A DNA stretch of 64,000 nucleotides from Chitinophagales bacterium (GCA_023957245.1 JAMLHJ010000007.1:124001-188000), one strand, 5' to 3'. Positions 51,744 through 61,161 are shown, numbered from the stretch's first letter. The notes: a model not told the origin generated them from the sequence alone. Numbers and translations: made by a program.

Positions 51744-52118
51744 ATGGCAAAAGAAGAGTTGAAAGTATATGAATACGCTAGATGTGGCACTTGCGTAAAA
51801 GCAAAGAAATTTTTAAAGGCGAATGCTGTCGAATTCAAAGATATTCCTATTGTAGATAATCCACCTAGCTTGGAAGAATTGGAAAGAATGTTAGGATATT
51901 TGAAAGCTAAAGGAATGAAAATTAATCATCTTTTCAATACTTCTGGAGTGATGTATAAAGAATTGGGATTGTCTAAAAAGTTGCCTTTAATGACAGAGTC
52001 TGAAGCTTTACATCTTTTGGCAGAAAATGGTAAATTGATTAAACGACCATTTGTTTTATTGGAAAATGATGGAATGGTTGGATTTAAAGAAGAGGAGTGG
52101 AGAAAAAATGTTTTATAA
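51744..52118 (+). CDS. ArsC/Spx-family protein (arsenate reductase-like)
   Basis: A 124-residue thioredoxin-fold protein of the ArsC/Spx family: VYEYARCGTCVKAKKFLKANAVEF has a Cys-x-x-Cys (CGTC), and GMKINHLFNTSGVMYKELGLSKKLPLMTESEAL and LIKRPFVLL follow the YffB/Spx pattern. The Cys pair resembles Spx more than classical arsenate reductase. A redox-sensing or glutathione-independent reductase role is possible; true arsenate reduction is doubtful. It shares a transcript with the altered thioredoxin and ends in a terminator. Confidence 0.82.
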   Translation: MAKEELKVYEYARCGTCVKAKKFLKANAVEFKDIPIVDNPPSLEELERMLGYLKAKGMKINHLFNTSGVMYKELGLSKKLPLMTESEALHLLAENGKLIKRPFVLLENDGMVGFKEEEWRKNVL

Positions 52119-52136
52119 CCCAATCTCTTTAAAACA

Positions 52137-52170
52137 AAAAAGACCGACAATCATCACTGTCGGTCTTTTT
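52137..52170. terminator. Terminator between the ArsC-like and phosphatase genes
   Basis: AAAAAGACCGACA (52137-52149) pairs perfectly with TGTCGGTCTTTTT (52158-52170). T-runs on both strands make it a bidirectional terminator for convergent genes. Confidence 0.85.
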
Positions 52171-52188
52171 CGTTTCTGTATAAAAATC

Positions 52189-54027
52189 TTATTGCGCTTT
52201 TACTACATTTCTTCCTACTTGATGAATACCATCAGTAACATTCACTCTGTATTGCCCTACTGGTAGGAAACCAGCATCTACTGCATCATAGTATAATCCA
52301 GTGCCTCTATTACCTAAGTTTTTCTCAAATACTATTCTTCCACTCATATCGAAGATTTGTAAAGAAAGATTAGAAGGTTTGTCAATATAGTATTGAAGAC
52401 CTATTGTGGCAATAAATGGATTGGGGTATGCACCCATTGCTACACCCATATCTCTATCGTGAATTGCTGTTGCCGATTTATCTCTTACATCTCTAGGTAC
52501 GAAGTAGATATTTGTAAAATCAGCAGGTGCTTCTTCTTTATTTTTAAACAATGTACCGACTTGGTCAGGTGCATAATAGCTAACCCATCTATTAATTACA
52601 TCACTGACTTGATTGACTGTTCTGATATGATAGAAGTCACCTTGAGCTTTGTCACTTTTTAAGTCTAAAATTACAAATCCTCTTCTGTCCAATTTACTAT
52701 CTCTGATATGTGGATTTAAAGCATTTAACAATGCTTGAGATACAGAGAATGGCAATCCTGGAGACGATACAGCAGAACATACGAATTCAACTCCAGCAGA
52801 GTTTTCTCTATGGTCAGCAGAGTATGGTTTTGAGCCAAAAGGAAGGTCATTTGCCCAGAAGGTATGAATATCACCAGTCAGTACAACAATATTTTTGATA
52901 TTGTTATTATTGATAAAGTCGAATAATCTTTTTCTTTCAAAAGTATAGCCATCCCATTGGTCTGTGTTTAATGTCAATCCAAAAGCCAACATAGGAGCAA
53001 CCATTACTTGTTGAGCAATTACTTTCCATTGTGCTGTGGAGTTTTTAAGTCCTTGTTGTAGCCATTCCATTTGTACATCTCCAATCATTTTCTTGGTAGG
53101 GCCATCAGGGCTAGTTTCATTATCTCTCTCAATGATTCGAGTATCTAGAAAAAAGATTTCGGCAAGATTTCCAATTTTTAAAGATCTATAGATTTTAAAC
53201 TTATTATCTGGGTCAATTTCTCTAATTGGAACCCATTCCAAATAAGCTTGTAATGCCGCACTTTTTCTTGATGACCAATCTCCTTGTTTAGCTGGATTAT
53301 GATTTTCTGCACCATCTCTCCATGAATTGTTAGCAAACTCGTGGTCATCCCAAATGTTATAGAATGGGTATTGTTGATGCAATTTTTGCAACATTGTATC
53401 AAGATGCGCTTGAGAATATCGTGTTCTGTAATCACTCAAAGTGACGATGTCATTTTCTGGTTCTGGTTTTCTTTGTGGGTGTTTACCATATTCATTCAGT
53501 CCATATTCATAAATATAATCTCCTAAATGAATAACTGCATTGATATCATTTCTTTCACTTATTCTATCGTAAACATTGAAAAAACCATGAGGATAACTAG
53601 CACAAGCTACTACTGCTGCTCTGAAATTGCTGATATCTGAAATTGGTGTTGTTTTAGTTCTTCCTCTTTGAGATAACCTTCCTTGCTCATCTTCAAATTC
53701 ATAGAAATACCAAGTGTTTTCTTCCAAATCTTGCACATCTACTTTCACAGTAAAGTCACGTGAAGCATCAGTCACAAAAACGCCTTCATCGACAATGTTT
53801 TTCATTAATGTATCTGTTGCAATTCTCCATTTGACATTTGCACTATTGGCATCTGTGGTAATTCTTGTCCAAATAATCACTTTGTCTGCTGTCGCATCTC
53901 CAGATGCAATTCCGTGATAAAATGGTGCAATTGCTTCATTTACATAAGATCTTTCTGGCAAATCATATTGTGCATGCGCAAAAGAATAAAATGACAGAAA
54001 GCAAAAAAGGAGTAAAATATTTTTCAT
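52189..54027 (-). CDS. Secreted PhoD-like phosphatase with T9SS sorting tail
   Basis: A 612-residue exported protein: signal MKNILLLFCFLSFYSFAHA, then an N-terminal beta-sandwich and a PhoD-type metallophosphatase with the metal-binding segments AVIHLGDYIYEYG, NIWDDHEFANNSWRDGAE and NIVVLTGDIHTFWAND. The last 80 residues (MGAYPNPFIATIGLQYYID...) are a type A sorting domain for the type IX system. It should be secreted and hydrolyse phosphodiesters or phosphomonoesters outside the cell to obtain phosphate. It is transcribed alone. Confidence 0.93.
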   Translation of the reverse strand: MKNILLLFCFLSFYSFAHAQYDLPERSYVNEAIAPFYHGIASGDATADKVIIWTRITTDANSANVKWRIATDTLMKNIVDEGVFVTDASRDFTVKVDVQDLEENTWYFYEFEDEQGRLSQRGRTKTTPISDISNFRAAVVACASYPHGFFNVYDRISERNDINAVIHLGDYIYEYGLNEYGKHPQRKPEPENDIVTLSDYRTRYSQAHLDTMLQKLHQQYPFYNIWDDHEFANNSWRDGAENHNPAKQGDWSSRKSAALQAYLEWVPIREIDPDNKFKIYRSLKIGNLAEIFFLDTRIIERDNETSPDGPTKKMIGDVQMEWLQQGLKNSTAQWKVIAQQVMVAPMLAFGLTLNTDQWDGYTFERKRLFDFINNNNIKNIVVLTGDIHTFWANDLPFGSKPYSADHRENSAGVEFVCSAVSSPGLPFSVSQALLNALNPHIRDSKLDRRGFVILDLKSDKAQGDFYHIRTVNQVSDVINRWVSYYAPDQVGTLFKNKEEAPADFTNIYFVPRDVRDKSATAIHDRDMGVAMGAYPNPFIATIGLQYYIDKPSNLSLQIFDMSGRIVFEKNLGNRGTGLYYDAVDAGFLPVGQYRVNVTDGIHQVGRNVVKAQ

Positions 54028-54277
54028 AAAAACTAGGTAATTGTAAGTTGTTATAAAATTACGAGATGCTTTTGGGAAAGAACAATTTTTTTCATAAAAA
54101 ATTAGAAAAAACTATATTTTCTCATTGTTTTTTATATATTATGATAAAGCATCTCCAACTTCCAATCAATAAGCATGTGAAAAGTATTTCCTAATAAAAT
54201 TTATTTAGGACGGTATTTGTTTTTAATCAATAAGTAATTTTAAAAAGCTATTTTAGCACCACTTTATAAAAAATGTA

Positions 54278-54928
54278 ATGGAACTAATAGAATTTATCTT
54301 GCATATTGACAAATATTTGGAAATGTTTATCTTGAATTATGGTGTTTGGGTTTATGCAATTTTATTTTTAATCATTTTTGTTGAAACAGGAGTTGTGGTG
54401 ATGCCATTTTTGCCTGGAGATTCTTTGTTGTTTGCAGCGGGTATGTTTGCAGCACTTTACCCAGATGGTTTGAATATATTTATTTTAGTGTTTTTGTTAT
54501 TGATTGCTGCCATTCTTGGAGATACAGCCAATTATACTATTGGTCGCGAGTTTGGAGATAGGATATTGAAGGTGAAGATATTTGGGAAGAATTTTGTCAA
54601 AGAAGAACATATCAATAAAACTCACGATTTTTATCATAAGCATGGGAGTAAAACAATTGTTATTGCCCGTTTTGTGCCGATTGTCAGAACATTAGCACCA
54701 TTTGTAGCTGGAATTGGCAAGATGACGTATGGTACATTTATTACTTACAATGTAATAGGAGCGATGATGTGGGTGATAGGAATCACTCTTGCTGGATATT
54801 TTCTAGGTAATATTCCATTGGTAAAAGATAATTTTGAAAAGGTAGTTTTCGGTATTATTTTCATTTCTGTTCTTCCGATGATTATTGCCTTTGTCAAAGA
54901 AAAATATGCTAAGAAAGAAGAGAAGTAG
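54278..54928 (+). CDS. DedA-family membrane protein
   Basis: A 216-residue protein with about five membrane segments and the DedA signatures FVETGVVVMPFLPGDSLLFAAGMF, GDTANYTIGREFG and ARFVPIVRTLAPFVAGIGKMTYGTFITYN. The family is involved in envelope integrity and undecaprenyl- or phospholipid translocation. It is a single gene, convergent with the superoxide dismutase gene. Confidence 0.93.
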   Translation: MELIEFILHIDKYLEMFILNYGVWVYAILFLIIFVETGVVVMPFLPGDSLLFAAGMFAALYPDGLNIFILVFLLLIAAILGDTANYTIGREFGDRILKVKIFGKNFVKEEHINKTHDFYHKHGSKTIVIARFVPIVRTLAPFVAGIGKMTYGTFITYNVIGAMMWVIGITLAGYFLGNIPLVKDNFEKVVFGIIFISVLPMIIAFVKEKYAKKEEK

Positions 54929-54942
54929 GAGGTGTATTCCCC

Positions 54943-55644
54943 CTACAGCTGTTTCGCTACAAATTCCCAATCAACTACATTCCAAAATGCTTTGATATAA
55001 TCTGGTCGTCTGTTTTGGTAGTGTAGATAATAAGCATGTTCCCATACGTCTAATGCCAATAAGGGTTTGCCTTTGAAATCTGATACATTCATCAATGGAT
55101 TATCTTGGTTGGGAGTAGAACCGATTTTAAGCGAATTTCCATCTTTAACTAACCAAGCCCAACCAGAACCGAATCTTGTAGCTGCTGCTTTGGCAAATTC
55201 TTCTTTAAACGCATCTATCGAACCAAAATTGGCCAAAATAGCGTCAGAAACTTTCGTAGGCATTGCTTTTCCTCCAGGAGTCATACACTCCCAGAAAAAA
55301 TTGTGATTCCACGCTCCACCTGCGTTGTTTCTCGCTTTTGAAGAATATTTATCTATATTTTTAAATAGTGCGTTTTCGTTTTTTTCCTTAATATTTTCAC
55401 TGACTATCGCTTCATTAATATTTTTTACATAAGCAGCATGATGCTTAGTATAATGAATATTCATCGTTTCTTTATCGATATAAGGCTCCAGCGAATCAAA
55501 AGAATAAGGTAATGCGATTTGGCTAAATTGAGTTAATTCCTTGCATTCTACTGCTGCAAAAACTTCATCATTAATCATCGGTACAGTTACAAACGTAACA
55601 GCAGTCGCCTTAGCTGAATCTGCAATAAATTTTCTTCTGTTCAT
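54943..55644 (-). CDS. Exported Fe/Mn superoxide dismutase
   Basis: A 233-residue superoxide dismutase. The mature part begins about residue 40 with IALPYSFDSLEPYIDKETMNIHYTKHHAAYVKNINEAI, and metal ligands appear in IHYTKHH, NHNFFWE and the C-terminal LALDVWEHAYYLHYQNRR. Before it is an N-terminal segment MNRRKFIADSAKATAVTFVTVP, a twin-arginine (Tat) type signal, so it is probably exported folded with its metal. Export of this normally cytoplasmic enzyme is notable. Single gene. Confidence 0.9.
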   Translation of the reverse strand: MNRRKFIADSAKATAVTFVTVPMINDEVFAAVECKELTQFSQIALPYSFDSLEPYIDKETMNIHYTKHHAAYVKNINEAIVSENIKEKNENALFKNIDKYSSKARNNAGGAWNHNFFWECMTPGGKAMPTKVSDAILANFGSIDAFKEEFAKAAATRFGSGWAWLVKDGNSLKIGSTPNQDNPLMNVSDFKGKPLLALDVWEHAYYLHYQNRRPDYIKAFWNVVDWEFVAKQL

Positions 55645-55694
55645 CTTTTTTGTATTTAAAACTAAAGTATAAAAATAAAAACCATTAAAAAGTC

Positions 55695-57188
55695 TTATTG
55701 TTCATTTTTAAGCATTTCTAACATATACAAGGCGTGCAAGCGATTGAGGTTGCCATCTTTTTTAGGGAGAGGCATATTGTTTTCTTTCATTTCTTCATAG
55801 AGCATTTCGTAAAATGTCTGCAAATTACATGGGTCTGCAATCGGATTTTTGGCATTATATCTCTGGTACCTTTCTACTAATTGTTGAGGGAGAATTTTTT
55901 TGAGGTAATCTTTATAAGTTTTAGAAGCAGAAATTGTATCACCTTTCGGTTTGTAGAAATCTATATTTAAAGGCTCAAAAAAATGTTTGAATGCCATTTC
56001 AATATATGCTTTTTCACCATATCGCTCTTCAAAATTTAAGCTATAAAATAATTCCATAAAATCTTTGTGCCACATTGGAAGCATCCATTTTCCCCCAAAA
56101 AATTCAAATAATCTAAGGCTATTAGTAATGAATTTACTGAGGCGATTTTCACTCAGCCATTGGTGAAAACTATCCCATGGGTCAATATTGTCTTCTAGGA
56201 GATATTGAGCATGATATCCGTATTTTTGAAAGATATATTCTTTGGTTTGAATAGGGAAAGATTTGAGTACGCTACCCGCAGGAATCTCTCCACAATGTCC
56301 AGTAATTGCTACAAAATCTTTACCTAAAATTCCCTTTTGAGCTAATAGTAATAAAGCAAAAAAATCTTGCTCGTGAGGCAATGCATGAAAATGATGGTTT
56401 TTTAGTGCATAGCTTTTCCAAATATCAGTAAAAAAATATTGAAATGCTTGTTCATTATAAGGGATAAAATGCCAATCTATTTTGAGAGTTTGTGCTACTT
56501 GTCGTGCCATCAATATTTCTGGGCTTAGTTCTTTTCCATAAGTGTAGGAGTGTAGATTGGGCGCTTCTGCCATTATCAAAGCACTTAATAACAACCTGCA
56601 ATCATAGCCCCCAGAGAGTGGTACCCAAATTGGATTCCCATCGGCAAATTCAATGATTTGTTGAGCCCATTGGTGAACAATCGCTACAAAATTATTTTCA
56701 AATTCATCATCTTTCTCTACTTTTTGACTGACATAATGATTGAAATATCTGTGTTCAGAAATAGAAAGTAAGTTGTTATTAATAATGATTTTATGACCTG
56801 CAGGAATTGAGAACCAATCTTTTAATAATGTTGTATGATGCTCAGTGCAATAGATTTGGGTGTAAGTTTCGGTATTGACAAGCTCCAAAGGTGAATTGGA
56901 CTGCGGTGCTACAGAAATAAATATTTTGTCATCTTCCTTTTTGTAGAATATTGGAAATGAAGCTGCTGTATCTACCCATATTGTTGTATTTTCTTCTGTA
57001 AGATAGATAGCAGAAAAAGCGCCATTGAAAGTTTCAATCTTGTTGTTAGCAAAATCTAATTCACTGAAATCTGCTGCTTTTCGATAGATTTTTTGGTTTT
57101 CATCAAAGGCATAACCAATAAAATATAGGTTTTTATATTGAGTCCATTGAAACGAACCGGGGTATTTTAAATCAAATTTTATCTTCAT
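55695..57188 (-). CDS. Asparagine synthase-like protein without a functional glutaminase Cys
   Basis: A 497-residue protein with an N-terminal half resembling the asparagine-synthetase glutaminase fold (FNGAFSAIYLTEENTTIWVDTAASFPIFYKK) and a C-terminal synthetase-like domain with the PP-loop variant WVPLSGGYDCRLLLSAL. It begins MKIKFD, so the N-terminal Cys needed for glutamine hydrolysis is absent. It overlaps a Wzx-like flippase gene by 17 bases. Such enzymes in polysaccharide clusters are thought to amidate sugar acids or modify glycans, using ammonia or another donor. The substrate is unknown. Confidence 0.78.
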   Translation of the reverse strand: MKIKFDLKYPGSFQWTQYKNLYFIGYAFDENQKIYRKAADFSELDFANNKIETFNGAFSAIYLTEENTTIWVDTAASFPIFYKKEDDKIFISVAPQSNSPLELVNTETYTQIYCTEHHTTLLKDWFSIPAGHKIIINNNLLSISEHRYFNHYVSQKVEKDDEFENNFVAIVHQWAQQIIEFADGNPIWVPLSGGYDCRLLLSALIMAEAPNLHSYTYGKELSPEILMARQVAQTLKIDWHFIPYNEQAFQYFFTDIWKSYALKNHHFHALPHEQDFFALLLLAQKGILGKDFVAITGHCGEIPAGSVLKSFPIQTKEYIFQKYGYHAQYLLEDNIDPWDSFHQWLSENRLSKFITNSLRLFEFFGGKWMLPMWHKDFMELFYSLNFEERYGEKAYIEMAFKHFFEPLNIDFYKPKGDTISASKTYKDYLKKILPQQLVERYQRYNAKNPIADPCNLQTFYEMLYEEMKENNMPLPKKDGNLNRLHALYMLEMLKNEQ

Positions 57189-58401
57189 GATGATAAAGTC
57201 GTCTTACAAAGATGAGTAGATATAAATTGAAAAAAACACTGACAGCTCCAAAAATAATAATAGACCATTTGAAATCACCAAAATAAGCAACTAGGCATAA
57301 TGAACCTACTCTGAAAAGGAAAAAAACAATATTATAGCCTAATTCCCATTTGAGTTTAGCTTTTATATCCACCAACATACTTAGGGGAGTGACGATAAGT
57401 GTAGTGCCATACCAAAGTGCCAAATATTTAGCTATTTCGCCTGCTGCTCTCCATTCCTTTCCGAATAAAAATTCGAAAATTTCTGGTCCCCAAATCCATG
57501 ATATACACACAGGAATAATTGCAATTGAAGATAGTATTTTTAGCGTATAATTACTGAGTGCTTTTAATTCGTCTGCTGTCGATGCATGGCTGGCATCTCT
57601 GAAGAATACTTGACCTATTGAACTAGAAACTAATGCGAGTGGAGCTTGAATAAGTTTGTTGGTAAAAGTGTATAGCCCTACGAAATAAGGAGTAAAGAAT
57701 AAATTGAGAATATATACGACTGAATTTCTTGATATTGTATTGAGTAAGGATGACCAAGTGCCATATTTTGGAAATGCCGAATATTCTCTTATCAAATATC
57801 TATTTTTCACAATCGAAAGACTAAAATTTCTAAGAATAACTGGATATAAAATAATGATACTAGCTATCTGACCCACAACAAACCCTTCAATCAACCATAC
57901 TTTTGAATAGTGAATAATGATTGGAAGACAACTGACGACTCCAATACTTATAGCTTGTACAACTCTTGAAATATTCATCAGCGTATAAGCTTGAATTCTA
58001 TTGCAAAAAGCTAATGTAGGTTGGTTAATGCCTTGAAGAAGAACACTCAATGCAATCCAAAATATAATATTTTTAGCTTGTGGTAGCCATGAAAACAAAT
58101 GAACTATTGTACCAATTATTCCTATGGCTAAAGCAAGTAATGAAGCATATTGAATAGATTTTTTATAAATAAATACACTTTCTTCTTCAAGCTGGGGAAG
58201 CATTAATGCTTGATCTAATCTAAAATTTACAATTTCAAATAATATCAATACACTAGACAAAAACAATCCATAAAGTGCAAAATCTTCTGGTTGATATATT
58301 CGTGGTAAGATGAGTGCAAAAGCAAAATTAATCAGTTGTGCTATCAACAAGCCTGAAAATATCCATGCAGCTTTTTTTATTAAAGGGTGATTTATCAGCA
58401 C
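57172..58401 (-). CDS. Wzx-like polysaccharide flippase
   Basis: A 409-residue integral membrane protein with about twelve membrane segments and the MATE-type oligosaccharide flippase pattern (YQPEDFALYGLFLSSVLILFEIVNFRLDQALMLPQ; FPKYGTWSSLLNTISRNSVVYILNLFFTPYFVGLY). It would move a lipid-linked glycan across the inner membrane. It overlaps the asparagine-synthase-like gene, so the two work on the same glycan. No glycosyltransferase or polymerase gene is next to it, so this is only part of a glycan pathway. Confidence 0.83.
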   Translation of the reverse strand: MLINHPLIKKAAWIFSGLLIAQLINFAFALILPRIYQPEDFALYGLFLSSVLILFEIVNFRLDQALMLPQLEEESVFIYKKSIQYASLLALAIGIIGTIVHLFSWLPQAKNIIFWIALSVLLQGINQPTLAFCNRIQAYTLMNISRVVQAISIGVVSCLPIIIHYSKVWLIEGFVVGQIASIIILYPVILRNFSLSIVKNRYLIREYSAFPKYGTWSSLLNTISRNSVVYILNLFFTPYFVGLYTFTNKLIQAPLALVSSSIGQVFFRDASHASTADELKALSNYTLKILSSIAIIPVCISWIWGPEIFEFLFGKEWRAAGEIAKYLALWYGTTLIVTPLSMLVDIKAKLKWELGYNIVFFLFRVGSLCLVAYFGDFKWSIIIFGAVSVFFNLYLLIFVRRLYHHEDKI

Positions 58402-58433
58402 AATATTGAATTATTGCCTTGAAAATAATGAAA

Positions 58434-58471
58434 AATGGATAGAAATTGAAGTGTATCCATCTCTATCCATT
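58434..58471 (-). terminator. Terminator of the YeeE/YedE pair
   Basis: AATGGATAGA (58434-58443) pairs perfectly with TCTATCCATT (58462-58471), followed on the minus strand by a T-run. It lies 42 bases after the stop of the second YeeE/YedE-like gene. Confidence 0.6.
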
Positions 58472-58512
58472 GTCCAAAATGCGAAATTAATTCGCTATTC
58501 AATTATTTTCTG

Positions 58513-58950
58513 CTAGTGAGGCAATTTGTCTTTTAATATACCGTAAGCCATAGTTCCTATTACAGCACTGATTAATGTAACGATGATGACACTTGCTCCT
58601 GTTCCTATTAATGCATATAAAGGTCCTGGACATGCACCAGTCAAAGCCCATCCAAATCCAAAACAAAGTCCACCATAAACTTGACCTTTGCTGAATGGTT
58701 TGGTTTTGAAAGTGATTTCTTCTCCCTCAATAGTTTTGATATTGAACTTTTTAATAAGCCATACAGATATCATTCCAACCACGACAGCACTGCCAATCAC
58801 TCCATACATGTGGAATGCTTGAAAACGAAACATTTCTTGGATTCTATACCAACTGATAATTTCTGCTTTGACGAAAACAATACCGAATAAAATACCAACA
58901 ATTACGTATTTAATATTGTCTGTCCATGAGATTGATTTATTACTAGACAT
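58513..58950 (-). CDS. YeeE/YedE-type transporter subunit (DUF6691, PmpB-like)
   Basis: About 145 residues from ATG 58948-58950 (MSSNKSISWTDNIKYVIVGILFGIVF), four membrane segments and the motif GLCFGFGWALTGACPGPLYALIGTG with the conserved Cys of this family. The longer frame upstream would overlap the preceding gene by 53 bases and is not supported. With its partner it forms a YeeE/YedE-like channel for thiosulfate or other sulfur species. It follows the partner by 10 bases and ends at a terminator. Confidence 0.85.
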   Translation of the reverse strand: MSSNKSISWTDNIKYVIVGILFGIVFVKAEIISWYRIQEMFRFQAFHMYGVIGSAVVVGMISVWLIKKFNIKTIEGEEITFKTKPFSKGQVYGGLCFGFGWALTGACPGPLYALIGTGASVIIVTLISAVIGTMAYGILKDKLPH

Positions 58951-58960
58951 GATTGATGAA

Positions 58961-59524
58961 TTAGAGTGAAAGAATAAGTGGTAGAATAAAATTAGCCATA
59001 ATGATACCTCCAACCATGAAACATATTGATGCTACTAATGATGGCCATTGCAAAGTAGATAGACCCATTATAGTGTGTCCACTAGTACAACCTTCTGCAT
59101 ATCGAGTTCCGAAGCCCACTAGAAAACCTCCAACTACCAATAAAATAAATCCCTTCAATGAGAATAATGTCTCCCAATTGAATATTTGCATCGGAACCAT
59201 GTTGTTGATATTGGTAATATTATAGCTTTCTAGTTCTGATACTAATTTTGGATTCAAATCTATAGGAGCTGGATTGCTCAAAAAAGTAACCGAGATGATA
59301 CCACCTAAAAATATTCCAAACACAAAAAAGATATTCCATATTTCCTCTTTCCAATTATATTGAAAATACGAAGACTTGACAGGAAGACATGATGCACAAA
59401 TATGTTTTAAAGATGAACTAATTCCAAATGCTTTGTTCCCAATAATCAAGAGAATAGGAACTGTTAAGCCTATCAAAGGTCCTGCGACGTACCATGGCCA
59501 TGGTTGTTTAATCAACTCTAACAT
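58961..59524 (-). CDS. YeeE/YedE-type transporter subunit (PmpA-like)
   Basis: A 187-residue membrane protein with about five segments. GFLVGFGTRYAEGCTSGHTIMGLSTLQWPSLVASI holds the conserved GC..GH motif of YeeE/YedE transporters, in which Cys residues pass thiosulfate or sulfide through the pore. It precedes the smaller partner by 10 bases. Split two-subunit systems of this type often sit with rhodanese or sulfide-oxidation genes; here they are alone, but the window has another sulfur cluster 40 kb away. Confidence 0.87.
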   Translation of the reverse strand: MLELIKQPWPWYVAGPLIGLTVPILLIIGNKAFGISSSLKHICASCLPVKSSYFQYNWKEEIWNIFFVFGIFLGGIISVTFLSNPAPIDLNPKLVSELESYNITNINNMVPMQIFNWETLFSLKGFILLVVGGFLVGFGTRYAEGCTSGHTIMGLSTLQWPSLVASICFMVGGIIMANFILPLILSL

Positions 59525-59656
59525 AATTAAGTATTTATAATATACAAAAATGAGTTATTGCAAATTCAATAGTGCTTATCTATTGTTAATTTATCAATAA
59601 TAATAATTGTCAATTGCTATTACTGTTAAATATTGAAGCATAACACTTCCTCTCTG

Positions 59657-61042
59657 TTATTTAGAAGGAGCCTTAACCTTGTATTTTAGTTTGATAAAAT
59701 ACATTTCAAAATACTCAAAACAATATTTGGATAGATACCACAATGCAGGTAAATATATGGCAATCATGACCAATTCAGAAGCAATCTGACTACCAATTAA
59801 TCCAATATAGTCTCCAAAGAAAGAACTGATAATTTTAGTACTGATTTTTGATATTTTAGCCATTATAGGCATTGAAAATATAATAATTATCATCAGTAAA
59901 GGATAATGGAATAGATATGCTCCGTATGTGATTTTGCCAGTATAAACCATTTTATCATTACCCATAAAACTTAAAAAAGGTTTATTGCGAATACAACTCA
60001 TTACTATCAGAAAAGATAAGAAATTGACGATAGTATAGATATAGACAAAATGGTAATTTTCAATCAATACGAGGTGTTCTGAAACAGCAGAATAAAATTT
60101 GACAAACCACATCGGGAATATTTCCATTGTCTTTCTTAAAATAGGATTCAATTGTGCCAAATCCATGATGTGCTGTGTATCTATTTTTGTAGCTGTATAA
60201 ATACCATTGAGTGTAACTATGATGAAAAACGCTAAGAATGACCACCAAAACCATTTTTTTGCACTCTTTATCCAAGTGAAATCCCATAATGCCAATGCCA
60301 TTCCAAAAGCCAAACAATCTAGCTGGCACCAAGTTGAACGAAGCATAATTACAGCTACCCAACTATTTTTCATAAATTCACTTCCATTGAAATACCCACT
60401 GTATTCTGGTGTCTGAGCTAAAGAATTGAAATAAAAATAAGTAGCCAATCGTGCCAATGGTGATAAGATAATTATTCCCAAGACTAATCTTTTTAAGTTT
60501 TTTAGGCTTAAAAAATATACCATAAATGGCAACATCAGATAGAATTGTTCCTCTACAGATAATGACCACAGATGGGATAAAAAAGGATTGAAATCAGGTT
60601 GTATATTTTGTAAAAAATTGGCTAAATCTTTGTAATTATATGTATATGTCCAAAATAGCCACCAATTGACCTTGTATTCATTCAGAAATCCAGATATTAA
60701 AGGGATTTGAGTTGTGCCAAATAGGAAGACTATAATGGCCAATAGTGCAAGAAATGCCCAATAAAGTGGAAAAATTCTATAAAATCTTTTTAGATAAAAC
60801 TCTTTTAAATATCCTTTAAATGCGTAGCCTTTAGCTTTGTCTTTTAATAATATTAAAGTGAGGAGAAAGCCTGAGATGACAAAAAAAGATTGCAATACCC
60901 ACCACCCATAAGCAAATGGTGTGCGGATAAATATAAAAGGCACGTGATGCATGACGACAACAAATGTTCCAAATGCTCGATAGCCATCCAAAGAGCCAAA
61001 ATATTTACCTGTTGAAGGTTTTGCTTGTGCGACTTCTGCCAT
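59657..61042 (-). CDS. Acyltransferase family 3 membrane protein (OafA-like)
   Basis: A 461-residue integral membrane protein with about ten membrane segments. The start GSLDGYRAFGTFVVVMHHVPFIF has the catalytic-type His of the acyltransferase-3 family, and LSHLWSLSVEEQFYLMLPF and ITYGAYLFHYPLLM are typical. Members put acetyl or acyl groups on surface polysaccharides or other envelope molecules. It stands alone on the minus strand and is divergent from the transporter gene next to it. The target is unknown. Confidence 0.9.
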   Translation of the reverse strand: MAEVAQAKPSTGKYFGSLDGYRAFGTFVVVMHHVPFIFIRTPFAYGWWVLQSFFVISGFLLTLILLKDKAKGYAFKGYLKEFYLKRFYRIFPLYWAFLALLAIIVFLFGTTQIPLISGFLNEYKVNWWLFWTYTYNYKDLANFLQNIQPDFNPFLSHLWSLSVEEQFYLMLPFMVYFLSLKNLKRLVLGIIILSPLARLATYFYFNSLAQTPEYSGYFNGSEFMKNSWVAVIMLRSTWCQLDCLAFGMALALWDFTWIKSAKKWFWWSFLAFFIIVTLNGIYTATKIDTQHIMDLAQLNPILRKTMEIFPMWFVKFYSAVSEHLVLIENYHFVYIYTIVNFLSFLIVMSCIRNKPFLSFMGNDKMVYTGKITYGAYLFHYPLLMIIIIFSMPIMAKISKISTKIISSFFGDYIGLIGSQIASELVMIAIYLPALWYLSKYCFEYFEMYFIKLKYKVKAPSK

Positions 61043-61161
61043 TTATTCTTTTAAAGCCCCTAATATCTATTAATTCTTTGAAAAATCTTCTTCTTCACTT
61101 AAATAAATATTTATTCAATAGGTTAGGTTGTATTCTGATTTTTAAAATTTACTGAAAGTAC

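Noticed and set aside
54926-54950. Short hairpin between the DedA and superoxide dismutase genes as a terminator
   Set aside because: Stem has a mismatch and no T-run on either side; too weak to list.
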